From assembly GCA_009778165.1 (NCBI GenBank), contig WRKF01000181.1, positions 1 to 39,556 of the forward strand: DNA of 39,556 bases, in the 5' to 3' direction. This DNA comes from Defluviitaleaceae bacterium (GTDB lineage Bacteria; Bacillota; Clostridia; Lachnospirales; UBA5962). The notes under the pieces are model-generated. The model was not told where the DNA came from. It worked only from the letters and a program-made list of their open reading frames with translations, and did not search any database. This document shows, piece after piece, positions 1-8,431 of the stretch. Position 1 is the stretch's first letter; the number at the start of each line of letters is the position of its first letter. The translations under genes and the position numbers were made by a program.

Positions 1-147
1 TGGGTTCTATTTGTATGCTCTTTTTTGTTTGATTTTTACCTAAAAAAATTTTAATTTTTTTTTTTTTTTAAAAGGGTTGACATTTCATAGTTGGTCTTGA
101 AAAAATGTTTGATATAAGGGAATCCAGTGCAAGTAACGGGCAAAACC

Positions 148-192
148 TGCTCCCGGGCTGTTTACTTTACGAATAGCTCGGGAGCATTTTTT
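148..192 (+). terminator. Intrinsic terminator-like hairpin, plus strand
   Basis: A 12-bp stem pairs 148-159 (TGCTCCCGGGCT) with 175-186 (AGCTCGGGAGCA), with one G-U pair, followed directly by six T on the plus strand. No plus-strand gene lies upstream inside the window, so it may end a small transcript or a gene starting outside. It also lies just beyond the 3' end of iorB on the minus strand but has no T-run in that direction. The rest of 1-210 is AT-rich, with a poly-T tract at about 55-69, and shows no gene. Confidence 0.6.
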
Positions 193-210
193 ATATTAAT
201 CAACACGCTC

Positions 211-780
211 CTATACCAACTCTTGCCCTCGAGAAAATGCCTTTTGATTAATTTCCACAAAAGCCGGTTTTACGTTGTTAGCTATTATTGCATGCCAGTC
301 TATATCGTGAAGATCCATGATTTTTGTGGCAGCTCCTACAAGTAATATGTTAAGGGCACGAGCGTTCCCCAGTGCAAGGGCTTCCCCTTGGGCATCTAAT
401 ATTGTAGTGTCGGCTTTAGATTCAAGCTCGGTAGGTATTTTGTCAGAATACCCGGCGTTGCCGAGCAGAACAGGAACCGGCTTTATCGCCAAGCTGTTAA
501 CAACAGCTCTGGCACCGGGCCGCAAATATCCCAACCAGCGCAAAGCCTCCATTTGTTCAAATGCAATAAGAACGTCTGCACCGCCTCGTTCAATAACAGG
601 AGAATGAACCTTACTTCCATAACGTACATGAGAAGAAACGGCACCCCCCCGCTGGCTCATACCGTGTATCTCGCTCATTTTCACATCGTGACCCGCTTCC
701 ATTAGCCCCAATGTAAGTATTTTGGCTGCCAATATCGTCCCTTGACCGCCTACTCCTACTAATAATATGCTTTTCGTCAT
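211..780 (-). CDS. iorB: Indolepyruvate:ferredoxin oxidoreductase, beta subunit
   Basis: Small (gamma-type) subunit of the ferredoxin-dependent oxidoreductase that converts arylpyruvates such as indolepyruvate to aryl-acyl-CoA, CO2 and reduced ferredoxin in the cytoplasm. The 189-residue length is normal for the family. The N-terminus has the typical glycine-rich stretch (LLVGVGGQGTILAAKIL), followed by the family motif SEIHGMSQRGGAVSSHVR at about 36-53. The ATG lies one base after the iorA stop codon, with a GA-rich ribosome site inside the iorA end, so the two are translationally coupled. The function rests on family motifs and on the iorA neighbour. Substrate preference among aromatic and branched 2-oxo acids cannot be read from the sequence. 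Confidence 0.93.
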   Translation of the reverse strand: MTKSILLVGVGGQGTILAAKILTLGLMEAGHDVKMSEIHGMSQRGGAVSSHVRYGSKVHSPVIERGGADVLIAFEQMEALRWLGYLRPGARAVVNSLAIKPVPVLLGNAGYSDKIPTELESKADTTILDAQGEALALGNARALNILLVGAATKIMDLHDIDWHAIIANNVKPAFVEINQKAFSRGQELV

Positions 781-781
781 G

Positions 782-2584
782 TTAGCTACCCCCTTCTTTA
801 GATATAGCGGCTATTTTTGGTGGGCAAATTTGTGCGCAAACACTACAACCCACACACGACAAGGAATCAATAACCATTTTCCCCGTAACTTCGTCCATAG
901 ATGTGGATGGGCAACCGGCTCGTATGCAAGCACGACAGGATATACACGCATCCGGGTCAACTTTATACTTTGTTTTAAATAAATCTTCCCCAAACTCGTT
1001 GTAGTCCTCTTGGCTCATTGGTTTTAGAACACACGGCCAACGTGTTATTATTACAGATGGCTCGGTTCTTTCGTAGGCCTCGTTTAGTGCTTTCCGTACA
1101 GCTTTTAAATCGTTAGGGTCTATCGTTGTTACGTGTTTTGCTCCCAAGGCTTTGCAAGTAGTTTCTATGTCTATTTCGTGGGCAGCGTTGCGGCGTATAT
1201 CACGACCGGTCCCGGGATGTTCTTGGTGTCCTGTCATGCCTGTGGAGCGGTTGTCCAGTATTACACATATCGTGTCGCTATTGTTATACAAAACTTCTAT
1301 AAGGCCGTTTATACCCATGTGAAAAAATGTAGAATCCCCCATTACACCCACCACTCGTGTAGATTTTCCGGCTGCCGCAAGGGCTTTTCTGGTACCGTGT
1401 CCCGAGCTAAAGGCAGCACCCATGCACACGATATAGTCTATACCGTTAAACGGCTCGGCAAAACCTAGGCTATAACAGCCTATATCGCCAGCCACTACAG
1501 TATCTTTCTTTTTGGCAAGCTCATAAAAGAAGCCACGGTGAGGGCACCCCGAGCAAAGAACGGGAGGCCTTGGAACAACTAACGCTTCGTCGTAAGATAT
1601 TGTAGGTAATTGTGATGTGCCAAGGTTGTCGGCAAGAGCTTTGCGTAACACATCGGCAGTCATTTCACCGTAAGGGGGAACAATCGGTTTGCCAATAGCC
1701 TTGTAACCCAAACGCTCCACCCAGTTTTGGATATATGGATCATTTTCTTCTATAATATAAATTGTGTCTACCTGTTCAGCAAATTTTGCGAGGAGTCCGT
1801 TGGGCAAAGGGTTAGTGTAACCCAGTTTCAAATATGTGGCATCGTCGCCAAACACCTCTCTAGCGTAATTGTAACACATACCCGAAGCTATTACGCCAAT
1901 CCGCCCTCCGGGTTCGATACGATTGTGAGGGGTGCTTTCGGTGTACAATGCAAGTTTTGCCATACGCTCCTCTACAACCAAACGGCGACGTGCGGCAATA
2001 GCCGGCACAGCCACATATTTTTGTATATTTTTTTTGTATTCTTTTATTGGCACATTTTGACGTTCATTAGGAGTTATTATGCTTTTAGAATGACATATCC
2101 TGGTTGTAACACGCATTAGTACAGGAGTGTCGTACTCTTCGCTCAAATCATAAGCAGTTTTTAGCATGTCTATACATTCTTGACTATCTGACGGCTCAAA
2201 CATTGGTAGCTTTGCAGAAATGGCATACCATCGGTTGTCCTGTTCGTTTTGGGAAGAGTGCATACCTGGCTCGTCTGCCGATATTAGCACAAGCCCACCA
2301 CCTACCCCCGTGTAGGAAAAAGTAAAAAGCGGATCTGCAGCCACATTTACACCAACGTGTTTCATCGCCGCAAGGCTTCTTGCCCCACCTATAGATGCAC
2401 CGGCAGCTGCTTCCAACGCTACCTTTTCGTTAGGAGCCCATTCAGATACTATTTCATTATATTTTGCTACATTTTCTAAAATTTCTGTGCTAGGTGTACC
2501 CGGGTAGGCGGAGGCAAAAGTAACACCGGCTTCATATGCACCACGGGCTATAGCTTCATCTCCCGTCAAAAGTAATTTTTTCAT
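782..2584 (-). CDS. iorA: Indolepyruvate:ferredoxin oxidoreductase, alpha subunit
   Basis: Large thiamine-diphosphate subunit of IorAB, which decarboxylates arylpyruvates oxidatively and passes electrons to ferredoxin. About 600 residues. The N-terminal pyruvate:ferredoxin-oxidoreductase-like domain shows ASAYPGTPSTEI near residues 25-37. The TPP-binding domain in the second half shows VVAGDIGCYSLGF and CMGAAFSSGHG. The C-terminus carries two 4Fe-4S motifs, CxxCxxCxxxxCP at about 547-559 and CxxCxxCxxxCP at about 577-588, so the electron-transfer module is intact. The start at 2584 gives the family N-terminus MKKLLLTGDEAIARGAYEAG and leaves room after the AAAGGA site; an ATG four codons upstream abuts that site. 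It is followed directly by iorB. Confidence 0.94.
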   Translation of the reverse strand: MKKLLLTGDEAIARGAYEAGVTFASAYPGTPSTEILENVAKYNEIVSEWAPNEKVALEAAAGASIGGARSLAAMKHVGVNVAADPLFTFSYTGVGGGLVLISADEPGMHSSQNEQDNRWYAISAKLPMFEPSDSQECIDMLKTAYDLSEEYDTPVLMRVTTRICHSKSIITPNERQNVPIKEYKKNIQKYVAVPAIAARRRLVVEERMAKLALYTESTPHNRIEPGGRIGVIASGMCYNYAREVFGDDATYLKLGYTNPLPNGLLAKFAEQVDTIYIIEENDPYIQNWVERLGYKAIGKPIVPPYGEMTADVLRKALADNLGTSQLPTISYDEALVVPRPPVLCSGCPHRGFFYELAKKKDTVVAGDIGCYSLGFAEPFNGIDYIVCMGAAFSSGHGTRKALAAAGKSTRVVGVMGDSTFFHMGINGLIEVLYNNSDTICVILDNRSTGMTGHQEHPGTGRDIRRNAAHEIDIETTCKALGAKHVTTIDPNDLKAVRKALNEAYERTEPSVIITRWPCVLKPMSQEDYNEFGEDLFKTKYKVDPDACISCRACIRAGCPSTSMDEVTGKMVIDSLSCVGCSVCAQICPPKIAAISKEGGS

Positions 2585-2668
2585 TTTTATAACCATTCCT
2601 TTCGCTGTAGCAGTTTAACTTGAAATCGACAAGCAATTTTTAAGCTAAATGCCGAGTTGGGTGTGTTG

Positions 2669-2677
2669 ATTATAGCA
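2669..2677 (-). promoter_or_regulatory. Extended -10 promoter for iorAB
   Basis: On the minus strand the sequence reads TGCTATAAT, an extended -10 element, about 85 bases before the iorA start. No good -35 hexamer lies 16-18 bases upstream, which fits an extended -10 promoter. It suggests iorAB can be transcribed separately from ptb. Confidence 0.45.
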
Positions 2678-2730
2678 GTTCCGTTTTAAATTAGCCCTTT
2701 AAATTCACACCAAAACTGCTGAATTTAGGA

Positions 2731-2783
2731 AGCTATTCCACTTAATTTCATTTTAAAAAGGGCTAGAATTAAGTGGAATAGCT
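2731..2783. repeat. 17-bp perfect inverted repeat between ptb and iorA
   Basis: AGCTATTCCACTTAATT at 2731-2747 is the exact inverse of AATTAAGTGGAATAGCT at 2767-2783, with a 19-base loop. It lies after the ptb stop and before the iorA promoter. There is no T-run on the minus-strand exit side, so it is not a classic terminator. It could stabilise the ptb 3' end, act as a protein-binding palindrome or be a small mobile remnant. Confidence 0.7.
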
Positions 2784-2815
2784 ATAGTGTAAAAAAATGC
2801 TCCTGCTATATTTGG

Positions 2816-3712
2816 TCATATAGCCGCAAGAGCTAATAAAAAAGATAAATATTTTTCTTCCGCAGTGGCTCCGCGAGATGTAAGTATTATCGGAACTTTT
2901 GCTCCAATCACACAACCTGCCATTTTGGCGTTACCAAGATACTGCAATGCCTTGGCGAGTATGTTGCCCGAAGAAATATCGGGTGCAAGGAAAATATCGG
3001 TCTCGCCTGCAATCTTCGATTCAAACCCTTTTATTTTAGCAGACACCTTGCTTATGGCTAAATCAAAAGAGATAGGTCCCTCTACGGTACAACCCAAAAT
3101 CTCCCCGGTCTCAGATTCCTTGCCAAGCAGGAATGCATCTTGTGTTCCCGGTACTTTTTCGCTTGCCTTTTCCACGGCGGCCAATGCAGCCACATTTGGG
3201 CTTTCGTACCCCAGTTTATGCAAAAAACCTATAGCATTCAATAAAATGCCTTTTTTTTGGGAATAGTCCGGAGCGGGGTTAATGCCGCCATCTGTTATGT
3301 ACATAAGGCGGTCATAGGCAGGGCTTTCCAAAGCGGCTATATGAGACATTAAAGTACCATGGCGTATCCCTGTTTCTTTGTTTAGGACGGCTTTTAACAA
3401 TGTGGCAGTCTGCAACTTGCCTTTCATTAGAAGGTTTGCCTCACCTTTTTTTACTAATGCAACGGCATCTGCCGCGGCTTCCTCTTCACTTTGGGCTTCA
3501 ATAATATCCACCCCACTCAAATCTAACCCTACATCTTGGGAAAGACGTGTTATTTCCTTGCCATCCCCAACAAGCATATACTGCATATCGAACTGTTCAC
3601 GCAAATCTCTCAAAGCCTCTAAAGAGTGTTTGTCCTGTGCGGAGGCAACGGCAACCCTTGCGTCTTTTTTACTTTGAACCATTTTTTGCAAATCATCAAA
3701 TTTTGCGTACAT
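2816..3712 (-). CDS. ptb: Phosphate acyltransferase (phosphotransbutyrylase family)
   Basis: 298-residue member of the phosphate acetyl/butyryltransferase family, which exchanges CoA for phosphate on an acyl-CoA to give the acyl-phosphate used for ATP synthesis by a kinase. Family features visible are the NLLMKGKLQTATLLKAVL segment, HGTLMSHIAALESP, YITDGGINPAPDYSQK and the C-terminal FLAPDISSGNILAKAL stretch. The start at 3712 (MYAKFDDLQKMV) follows AGGAG by about seven bases; an upstream in-frame start would add 16 non-family residues. A possible minus-strand -10 (TATAAT) lies just upstream near 3730. Next to iorAB it probably handles aryl- or branched-acyl-CoA. No butyrate kinase gene lies in the window. 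Confidence 0.88.
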   Translation of the reverse strand: MYAKFDDLQKMVQSKKDARVAVASAQDKHSLEALRDLREQFDMQYMLVGDGKEITRLSQDVGLDLSGVDIIEAQSEEEAAADAVALVKKGEANLLMKGKLQTATLLKAVLNKETGIRHGTLMSHIAALESPAYDRLMYITDGGINPAPDYSQKKGILLNAIGFLHKLGYESPNVAALAAVEKASEKVPGTQDAFLLGKESETGEILGCTVEGPISFDLAISKVSAKIKGFESKIAGETDIFLAPDISSGNILAKALQYLGNAKMAGCVIGAKVPIILTSRGATAEEKYLSFLLALAAI

Positions 3713-3917
3713 TACTGAACTCCTGTTTGAAATTATAACAGTTACATTTTTTGGTTTCACGAAACAAAATCGTAAAACCTTGCGAAAACTTTTCGTAACC
3801 GCTAGTGAAATAGTAAAAGTGACATAACCATTACACCTTTTTTTGTTAAATATATTTTGAACTATTTTGCGAGATTTGTCAAGAACTGGAAAAGGAGTTT
3901 TGGGGATCGCCTATAAC

Positions 3918-3959
3918 AAAAGGCTACGAGAGGGCAAAACGCCACCCTGGCAGCCTTTT
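3918..3959 (-). terminator. Terminator after the stalk-domain gene
   Basis: AAAAGGCT (3918-3925) pairs with AGCCTTTT (3952-3959), and a smaller CCCT/AGGG stem lies inside. On the minus strand the stem ends in CCTTTTGTTAT. It sits about 35 bases past the stop of the 3992-5746 gene, as expected for its 3' end. Confidence 0.55.
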
Positions 3960-3991
3960 GAGAATTTGCTATGGATTTGTTATGGTATTTG

Positions 3992-5746
3992 TTATGGAAT
4001 AAGTACTCTTATTATAAAGTCGTGGGCTTCCCGTTGTATATTCGGTATATTTGTGTGGTTAAAAGTTAGGGGAGCAGAAGTCATTGCAAAACTTCTGAAA
4101 TGTATCATTGTTGGGTGAGTTACGGTGTTGTTCCCCAAAGCCAGGCGTAACCAAGCCAAATCGTCGTGGGTGTGGGTAACGGTATTTGAAGACAAATTAA
4201 CAGCGTATACCCCTCTAAGGGACGCAATGGCAGCATCTCGTATGGCTTCCGCAATCGGCATGGTGTTTGCAACTTGACTGTCATAAACTACAACAACAAA
4301 ATCCTCTCCCCTGTTAAACATGTTTAATATTGTGCTTGCAGAGCTGTTTATAAAATTGTTGTGGTGTAGGTCAACAAAGTTTTGGTTAGGGGAGGTATCC
4401 GGTTGGGTTGCTCCTGCAAAAAACAGGCTGTTGTTTAAAAATTCCCCTAGGAGATTAGTTGCAGTAAACAAATTACCGGGTCTGTCAGATACAGTTGTAT
4501 TGTTTTGATTGTCCGGGCTATATACCAAAAACACCATCGGCATACGGTGTGACAGGTTTGGGGTAAGCCCCGGGGCAAAGTCGAGATGGATACGGTAATG
4601 TGGGTTAATGTCCACATCTACAGCAAAAATCCTATGCTGTGCATCTCTTGCGGCAGCTTTTAAAACCGGCACATAAAAGTAAGAATTTTCGTTTTGGCTG
4701 TCGTACAGCACAAAAATAAATTCATCGTTTCTGCTGTACATCTGCAAAATATCGGCAGAGCTAACATTTGTAAACCAGTTTGTGTTACGAAAATCGCCGG
4801 GGTTAAATCCGGTTTCAGATAATATCCTAAAGTTGTTAATTGCATTGTCTAAATTGAAACTATGATGTACCAGTGTCGGCATGGTAGTCATTTCTACATG
4901 GTTACGATTGTGTATGAAAAGTACAGCTGGCTCTTGAAAAGCAGCTTCTCGCACAAAGTTCCATATCCAGTTATTTTCGCTCTCTATATTTGTTGGAGCG
5001 GCTCTATCCAAACCAAACACACGGTGTCCCACACGTTGGGCAGCGTCTTGTATGTCCGGCACAACGAGGCGGCTTTGGTGTTGGTCGCTATTGTACACTA
5101 CCAAAATTAGAGGGTGTTCGTTGCTGTCGTTGTGTCGAGCCTGTGCTTGGCGAGAAGATATTATGCTAAAGTGGCTTGTGTTGGAAAAATCTCCATAGTT
5201 TGGAGGCAAGTTAGTGTCTTGCACTTCTTCCTCTTCATCTTCCTGTTCTTGTTCCCTTGCTTCCGGCAAAGGAGTTAGAGTTGTAATGGTTGCAGTGCTT
5301 GTAACAGGATTCCAATCCACAACCGCCCCCAGGCTTTCGGCAACTGCACGCAAAGGTATATATGTTAGGTCGTTGTGCAACATTGCAGGACTATCCATAA
5401 CAGCGTTGTTTTGCGTTATAAGTTGCGTCTGCCCCCAAGCAGTTATAACAAACTCGCCATGCTGAACTATATCACTGCCAATATGCAAAATAGAGTACAT
5501 GTTGTCTCTAAACATAGTAATACGCTGAAAATCGCCGTACCAGCCAACTTCTGCTCCGAGCGCATACCCAAACTCTCTAAAAGGTACCATTAGCCTGTCA
5601 TTAACATTTAACAAGGGGGCTACGGTATAAAAAGGTAGGCCATTTAGCTCAACCCTTTGATTAGCCTGAAACACATCTTGCCCAAAGGCAGTTGTGTACC
5701 CTGCTAAAAATAAAAATAGAGCTAGTGCAAAAAATGATTTTTTCAT
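3992..5746 (-). CDS. Secreted stalk-domain protein with three thioredoxin-like repeats
   Basis: 584 residues, exported. An N-terminal signal peptide (MKKSFFALALFLFLAGYTTAFG) is followed by two copper-amine-oxidase-N-like stalk motifs (about 30-80 and 110-155, the second reading YIPLRAVAESLGAVVDWNP), then an acidic linker rich in E, Q and D. The rest holds three divergent repeats, each with a strand ending VVYNSD or LYDSQ or VYDSQ, a helix with AA(Q/R), and a strand HRVFGLD, HRIFAVD or RGVYAVN. This order resembles the thioredoxin fold, but the CxxC position reads YNSD or YDSQ, so redox activity is not expected. ATG 5746 follows AAGGAG by nine bases. It starts 37 bases after ftsW and is probably co-transcribed with it, which suggests a role in the cell envelope. 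The enzyme or binding role is unknown. Confidence 0.75.
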   Translation of the reverse strand: MKKSFFALALFLFLAGYTTAFGQDVFQANQRVELNGLPFYTVAPLLNVNDRLMVPFREFGYALGAEVGWYGDFQRITMFRDNMYSILHIGSDIVQHGEFVITAWGQTQLITQNNAVMDSPAMLHNDLTYIPLRAVAESLGAVVDWNPVTSTATITTLTPLPEAREQEQEDEEEEVQDTNLPPNYGDFSNTSHFSIISSRQAQARHNDSNEHPLILVVYNSDQHQSRLVVPDIQDAAQRVGHRVFGLDRAAPTNIESENNWIWNFVREAAFQEPAVLFIHNRNHVEMTTMPTLVHHSFNLDNAINNFRILSETGFNPGDFRNTNWFTNVSSADILQMYSRNDEFIFVLYDSQNENSYFYVPVLKAAARDAQHRIFAVDVDINPHYRIHLDFAPGLTPNLSHRMPMVFLVYSPDNQNNTTVSDRPGNLFTATNLLGEFLNNSLFFAGATQPDTSPNQNFVDLHHNNFINSSASTILNMFNRGEDFVVVVYDSQVANTMPIAEAIRDAAIASLRGVYAVNLSSNTVTHTHDDLAWLRLALGNNTVTHPTMIHFRSFAMTSAPLTFNHTNIPNIQREAHDFIIRVLIP

Positions 5747-5783
5747 AAGTAACACTCCTTTCGCTCATAGGGAAAATTCCCGC

Positions 5784-6986
5784 TTAATCCAATTTTTTTC
5801 TGTAGCGTGAAATAGAAAGTAAAAGCCCCACGCCGGCTAATGTTATAACTAAAGACGTACCGCCATAACTAATGAAGGGAAGTTGAATGCCGGTATTTGG
5901 CATAGCACCTGTCGCAACACCAATGTTTATCATAGCTTGCCCCACAATTGCTATGGCGATTCCCGTTGCTACAAGCGATCCAAACAAATCCCCCGCATTT
6001 ATCGCTATTTTTGTTGCACGCCACAAAAACACAGCAAACAAGAAAAGTACAAGCCCCCCACCCAAAAGACCCAACTCTTCTACTATTATAGAAAATATCA
6101 TGTCGTTGTGAGCTTCCGGCAAAAAACCTCCAAGTTTTTGTCGGCTTTGCCCAAGCCCCAGTCCAAAAAAACCCCCGGAACCAATGGCATAGAGTGACTG
6201 TACAGTTTGAAAACCTACATCCGTTATATGTTCCGGTGCAAAGGGATTTCGCCAAGCAGCAATCCTTTCCATCCTAAAATCTTCCGCAAAATAAATGAGA
6301 GCCACAAATATGGCGGAAACTAAAGCGCCAAGCCCCACAAAGGGCAATGTGAAAGGACTTGCCACAAACAGAACACCAAGGCCAACAAGAGCGAGCATTA
6401 CAACAGCACTAAGGTTTGATGTGTTTATAATTAAAATAGGCACTGCAATGAAAAAGAAAATAATCATATGCCCCCAAAAAGTTTTTAACATTCCCCTGCG
6501 TTTAGATAGGGTATAGCTAATCATGAGAATCAAGGCAAGGGTTGCTATTTCTGAGGGCTGGAAAGTAAAATTGGTATTTGGTACACCTAACCACCGCACT
6601 GCTCCCGGAGGGCCAATACCAAATAACACAGTCAAAATCAAAAGTGATATTGAAGCTAGATAAAACAGCCTAACAAACCGCTTTATGTAACGATAGTTTA
6701 AATTGGCGACAACAACCATAACAAAAAAACCCAAACCGGCAGCAAAAGCCTGCACAGCTAGATAATTAAAGCGATTTTGACCAACTCGAATAGCGGAATA
6801 ATAACTTGCACTAAAAACCATAATAATGCCAATAAGCACTAAAATCAACACGGACAAAAACAAGGTATAATCTATGGAAACCACGTGTATTTTTTTAACT
6901 TGTCCGGCAGCGGCTTTGGCAGGATTGGTTATTGTTCTTCCCGACCGTGCTATCACTCCTCTGTCGTACCTATTAGCACCTTGCAT
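5784..6986 (-). CDS. ftsW: Peptidoglycan glycosyltransferase FtsW (SEDS family)
   Basis: Polytopic SEDS protein that polymerises lipid II into septal glycan together with a class B penicillin-binding protein. 400 residues with about ten hydrophobic segments. SEDS hallmarks are PSEIATLALILMISY near the middle, the extracellular loop GGFLPEAHNDMIFSIIVEELG, which holds the conserved Asp region, and the C-terminal PFISYGGTSLVITLAGVGLL. The ATG at 6986 follows AAAGGTG by six bases and lies five bases after the murD stop; an upstream GTG overlaps that site and is unlikely. The mraY-murD-ftsW order is that of the dcw cluster and favours FtsW over RodA. The murG and ftsQ genes that often follow are absent here. 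Confidence 0.93.
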   Translation of the reverse strand: MQGANRYDRGVIARSGRTITNPAKAAAGQVKKIHVVSIDYTLFLSVLILVLIGIIMVFSASYYSAIRVGQNRFNYLAVQAFAAGLGFFVMVVVANLNYRYIKRFVRLFYLASISLLILTVLFGIGPPGAVRWLGVPNTNFTFQPSEIATLALILMISYTLSKRRGMLKTFWGHMIIFFFIAVPILIINTSNLSAVVMLALVGLGVLFVASPFTLPFVGLGALVSAIFVALIYFAEDFRMERIAAWRNPFAPEHITDVGFQTVQSLYAIGSGGFFGLGLGQSRQKLGGFLPEAHNDMIFSIIVEELGLLGGGLVLFLFAVFLWRATKIAINAGDLFGSLVATGIAIAIVGQAMINIGVATGAMPNTGIQLPFISYGGTSLVITLAGVGLLLSISRYRKKLD

Positions 6987-6991
6987 ATGTA

Positions 6992-8323
6992 TCACCTTTT
7001 GTTTTTTACTAGTCTTTTAAAAACTCTACCCCTGTGTTCATAATCTTTAAACATATCAAAACTGGCACACGCCGGGGACAGCAATATGTTATCTCCCGGT
7101 TCTGCGGATTTTTCAGCTAAATCTAATGCTTCCTCTAGGGTGTTTGCTTCCAATGCGTCTATGCGTCCTTGGCAAACCTGCATTATTTTATCTTTATCTT
7201 GACCTATTGCTACCACTAGCTTTGCTTTGGTAGCGGCAGCTGTAGCCCAAGGGATATAATCGGCTTTTTTTGCCAAGCCTCCGGCGATTAAAATAATAGG
7301 GGCTTGCAACGCTTCTATACTTGTTACTGAAGCCTGGGGGTTTGTAGCTTTTGAGTCGTTGTAATAGTTTATGTTGTTAATTGTTTCTATATATTCTAAA
7401 CGGTGCTGAGGTTGCTCAAATGTGTCAACTGCATTTTGTATTACATCTTCTGTAATACCGGCTAATATTCCAATACCAATAGCCGCCATTGCGTTTTCTA
7501 TGTTGTGGCTGCCCAGCAGTTTAAAATTTTCTATATTGATGGTCGTTGTTTCACCATTTATCTCTGCTATTATGTTGTTGTTCCAAAAATAAATATCTTG
7601 CTTGGATTTTGTACTAAAAAATATCACTTTACTTTTGGCACGATTAGCCATATTTTTTGTGTAGTCATTGTCGTAGTTTAGTATAACATAATTTTCTTTT
7701 TTTTGCTCCCTAAAAATATTTTCCTTAATTGAGCCGTAATTATCCATTGTTACATGTCTATCTAAATGGTCTTCGGATAAGTTTAGGACAACTGCCACTT
7801 GCGGACAAAATGTATGGACAGTTTCCAGTTGAAAACTACTAACTTCAGCCACGCATGGCATGAATTTTTGTGAAATTTGTTTTGTTATTGGTTGCCCAAT
7901 GTTACCGGCTGTTACAACAGGCCCATTTTGCCCTATTATATGAGACGCCAACATGGTAGTTGTTGTTTTTCCATTGGTGCCGGTTATGGCATAAAAAGGA
8001 CCGTTATATAACTGTGTACCTAGCTCAAACTCCCCTATCACATAAATCCCCGCTTGTTTTGCCGCCTGCACAAAGGGGGTGTTATATGGTATACCAGGGC
8101 TTAATATTATCGCATCAAAATCTTGTATTATTTTATCAGGGTTTTCCCCCATATGTAATTTAATGTTTGTTTGAGAAATCTCCTTCGATACAGGCTTTTC
8201 TTTTATATCTTGCAAAGTAACATTTGCCCCCAGCTTATCCAAAAAGAGTGCAGCAGCTATGCCACTGCGGGCCATTCCACAAACAAGTACATTTTTACCT
8301 CTGTATTCCACTTTATGTTCCAT
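6992..8323 (-). CDS. murD: UDP-N-acetylmuramoyl-L-alanine:D-glutamate ligase
   Basis: Cytoplasmic ATP-dependent ligase that adds D-glutamate to UDP-MurNAc-L-Ala in peptidoglycan precursor synthesis. 443 residues, normal length. The N-terminal nucleotide-binding domain has VLVCGMARSGIAAALFL. The ATP loop AITGTNGKTTTTMLA lies near residue 113. The Mur ligase signature LNLSEDHLDRH is in the central domain and NDSKATNPQA in the last third. The start follows AAGGAG. It lies between mraY and ftsW, and its stop is five bases before the ftsW start. A copy of the AT-rich leader hairpin element fills the gap in front of it. Confidence 0.96.
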   Translation of the reverse strand: MEHKVEYRGKNVLVCGMARSGIAAALFLDKLGANVTLQDIKEKPVSKEISQTNIKLHMGENPDKIIQDFDAIILSPGIPYNTPFVQAAKQAGIYVIGEFELGTQLYNGPFYAITGTNGKTTTTMLASHIIGQNGPVVTAGNIGQPITKQISQKFMPCVAEVSSFQLETVHTFCPQVAVVLNLSEDHLDRHVTMDNYGSIKENIFREQKKENYVILNYDNDYTKNMANRAKSKVIFFSTKSKQDIYFWNNNIIAEINGETTTINIENFKLLGSHNIENAMAAIGIGILAGITEDVIQNAVDTFEQPQHRLEYIETINNINYYNDSKATNPQASVTSIEALQAPIILIAGGLAKKADYIPWATAAATKAKLVVAIGQDKDKIMQVCQGRIDALEANTLEEALDLAEKSAEPGDNILLSPACASFDMFKDYEHRGRVFKRLVKNKR

Positions 8324-8335
8324 TAAAAAGACTCC

Positions 8336-8430
8336 TTCTCTACAACAAGCTAACTTTTCGTTGTCCCTCTTTGCTTAATTCAGCACTTTGCGATTTTTAA
8401 AATTGGGACAACTGCTAAGAAAAGTGTTAT
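8336..8430 (-). promoter_or_regulatory. Leader hairpin element in front of murD
   Basis: Copy of the AT-rich element that also precedes mraY and the diguanylate cyclase gene, in the same orientation relative to the gene. The outer stem is GCACTTT (8383-8389) against AAAGTGT around 8421-8427. The loop carries GGGACAAC at 8405-8412, which is the exact inverse of GTTGTCCC at 8360-8367, so an alternative 8-bp pairing is possible. No promoter is visible in the gap, so it lies in the mraY-murD transcript. Confidence 0.5.
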
Positions 8431-8431
8431 A

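Noticed and set aside
77-160. Cobalamin riboswitch
   Set aside because: Only scattered matches (AGGGAA, GTG, CCTGC); the conserved core order and the second half are absent, and no plus-strand gene follows.
127-345. Open frame of 72 codons on the plus strand across the terminator hairpin
   Set aside because: It runs through the hairpin at 148-192 and is antisense to iorB; no ribosome site and no family resemblance.
3867-4118. Plus-strand open frame of 83 codons
   Set aside because: It covers the minus-strand terminator at 3918-3959 and the 3' end of the stalk gene; composition is not protein-like and no ribosome site is present.
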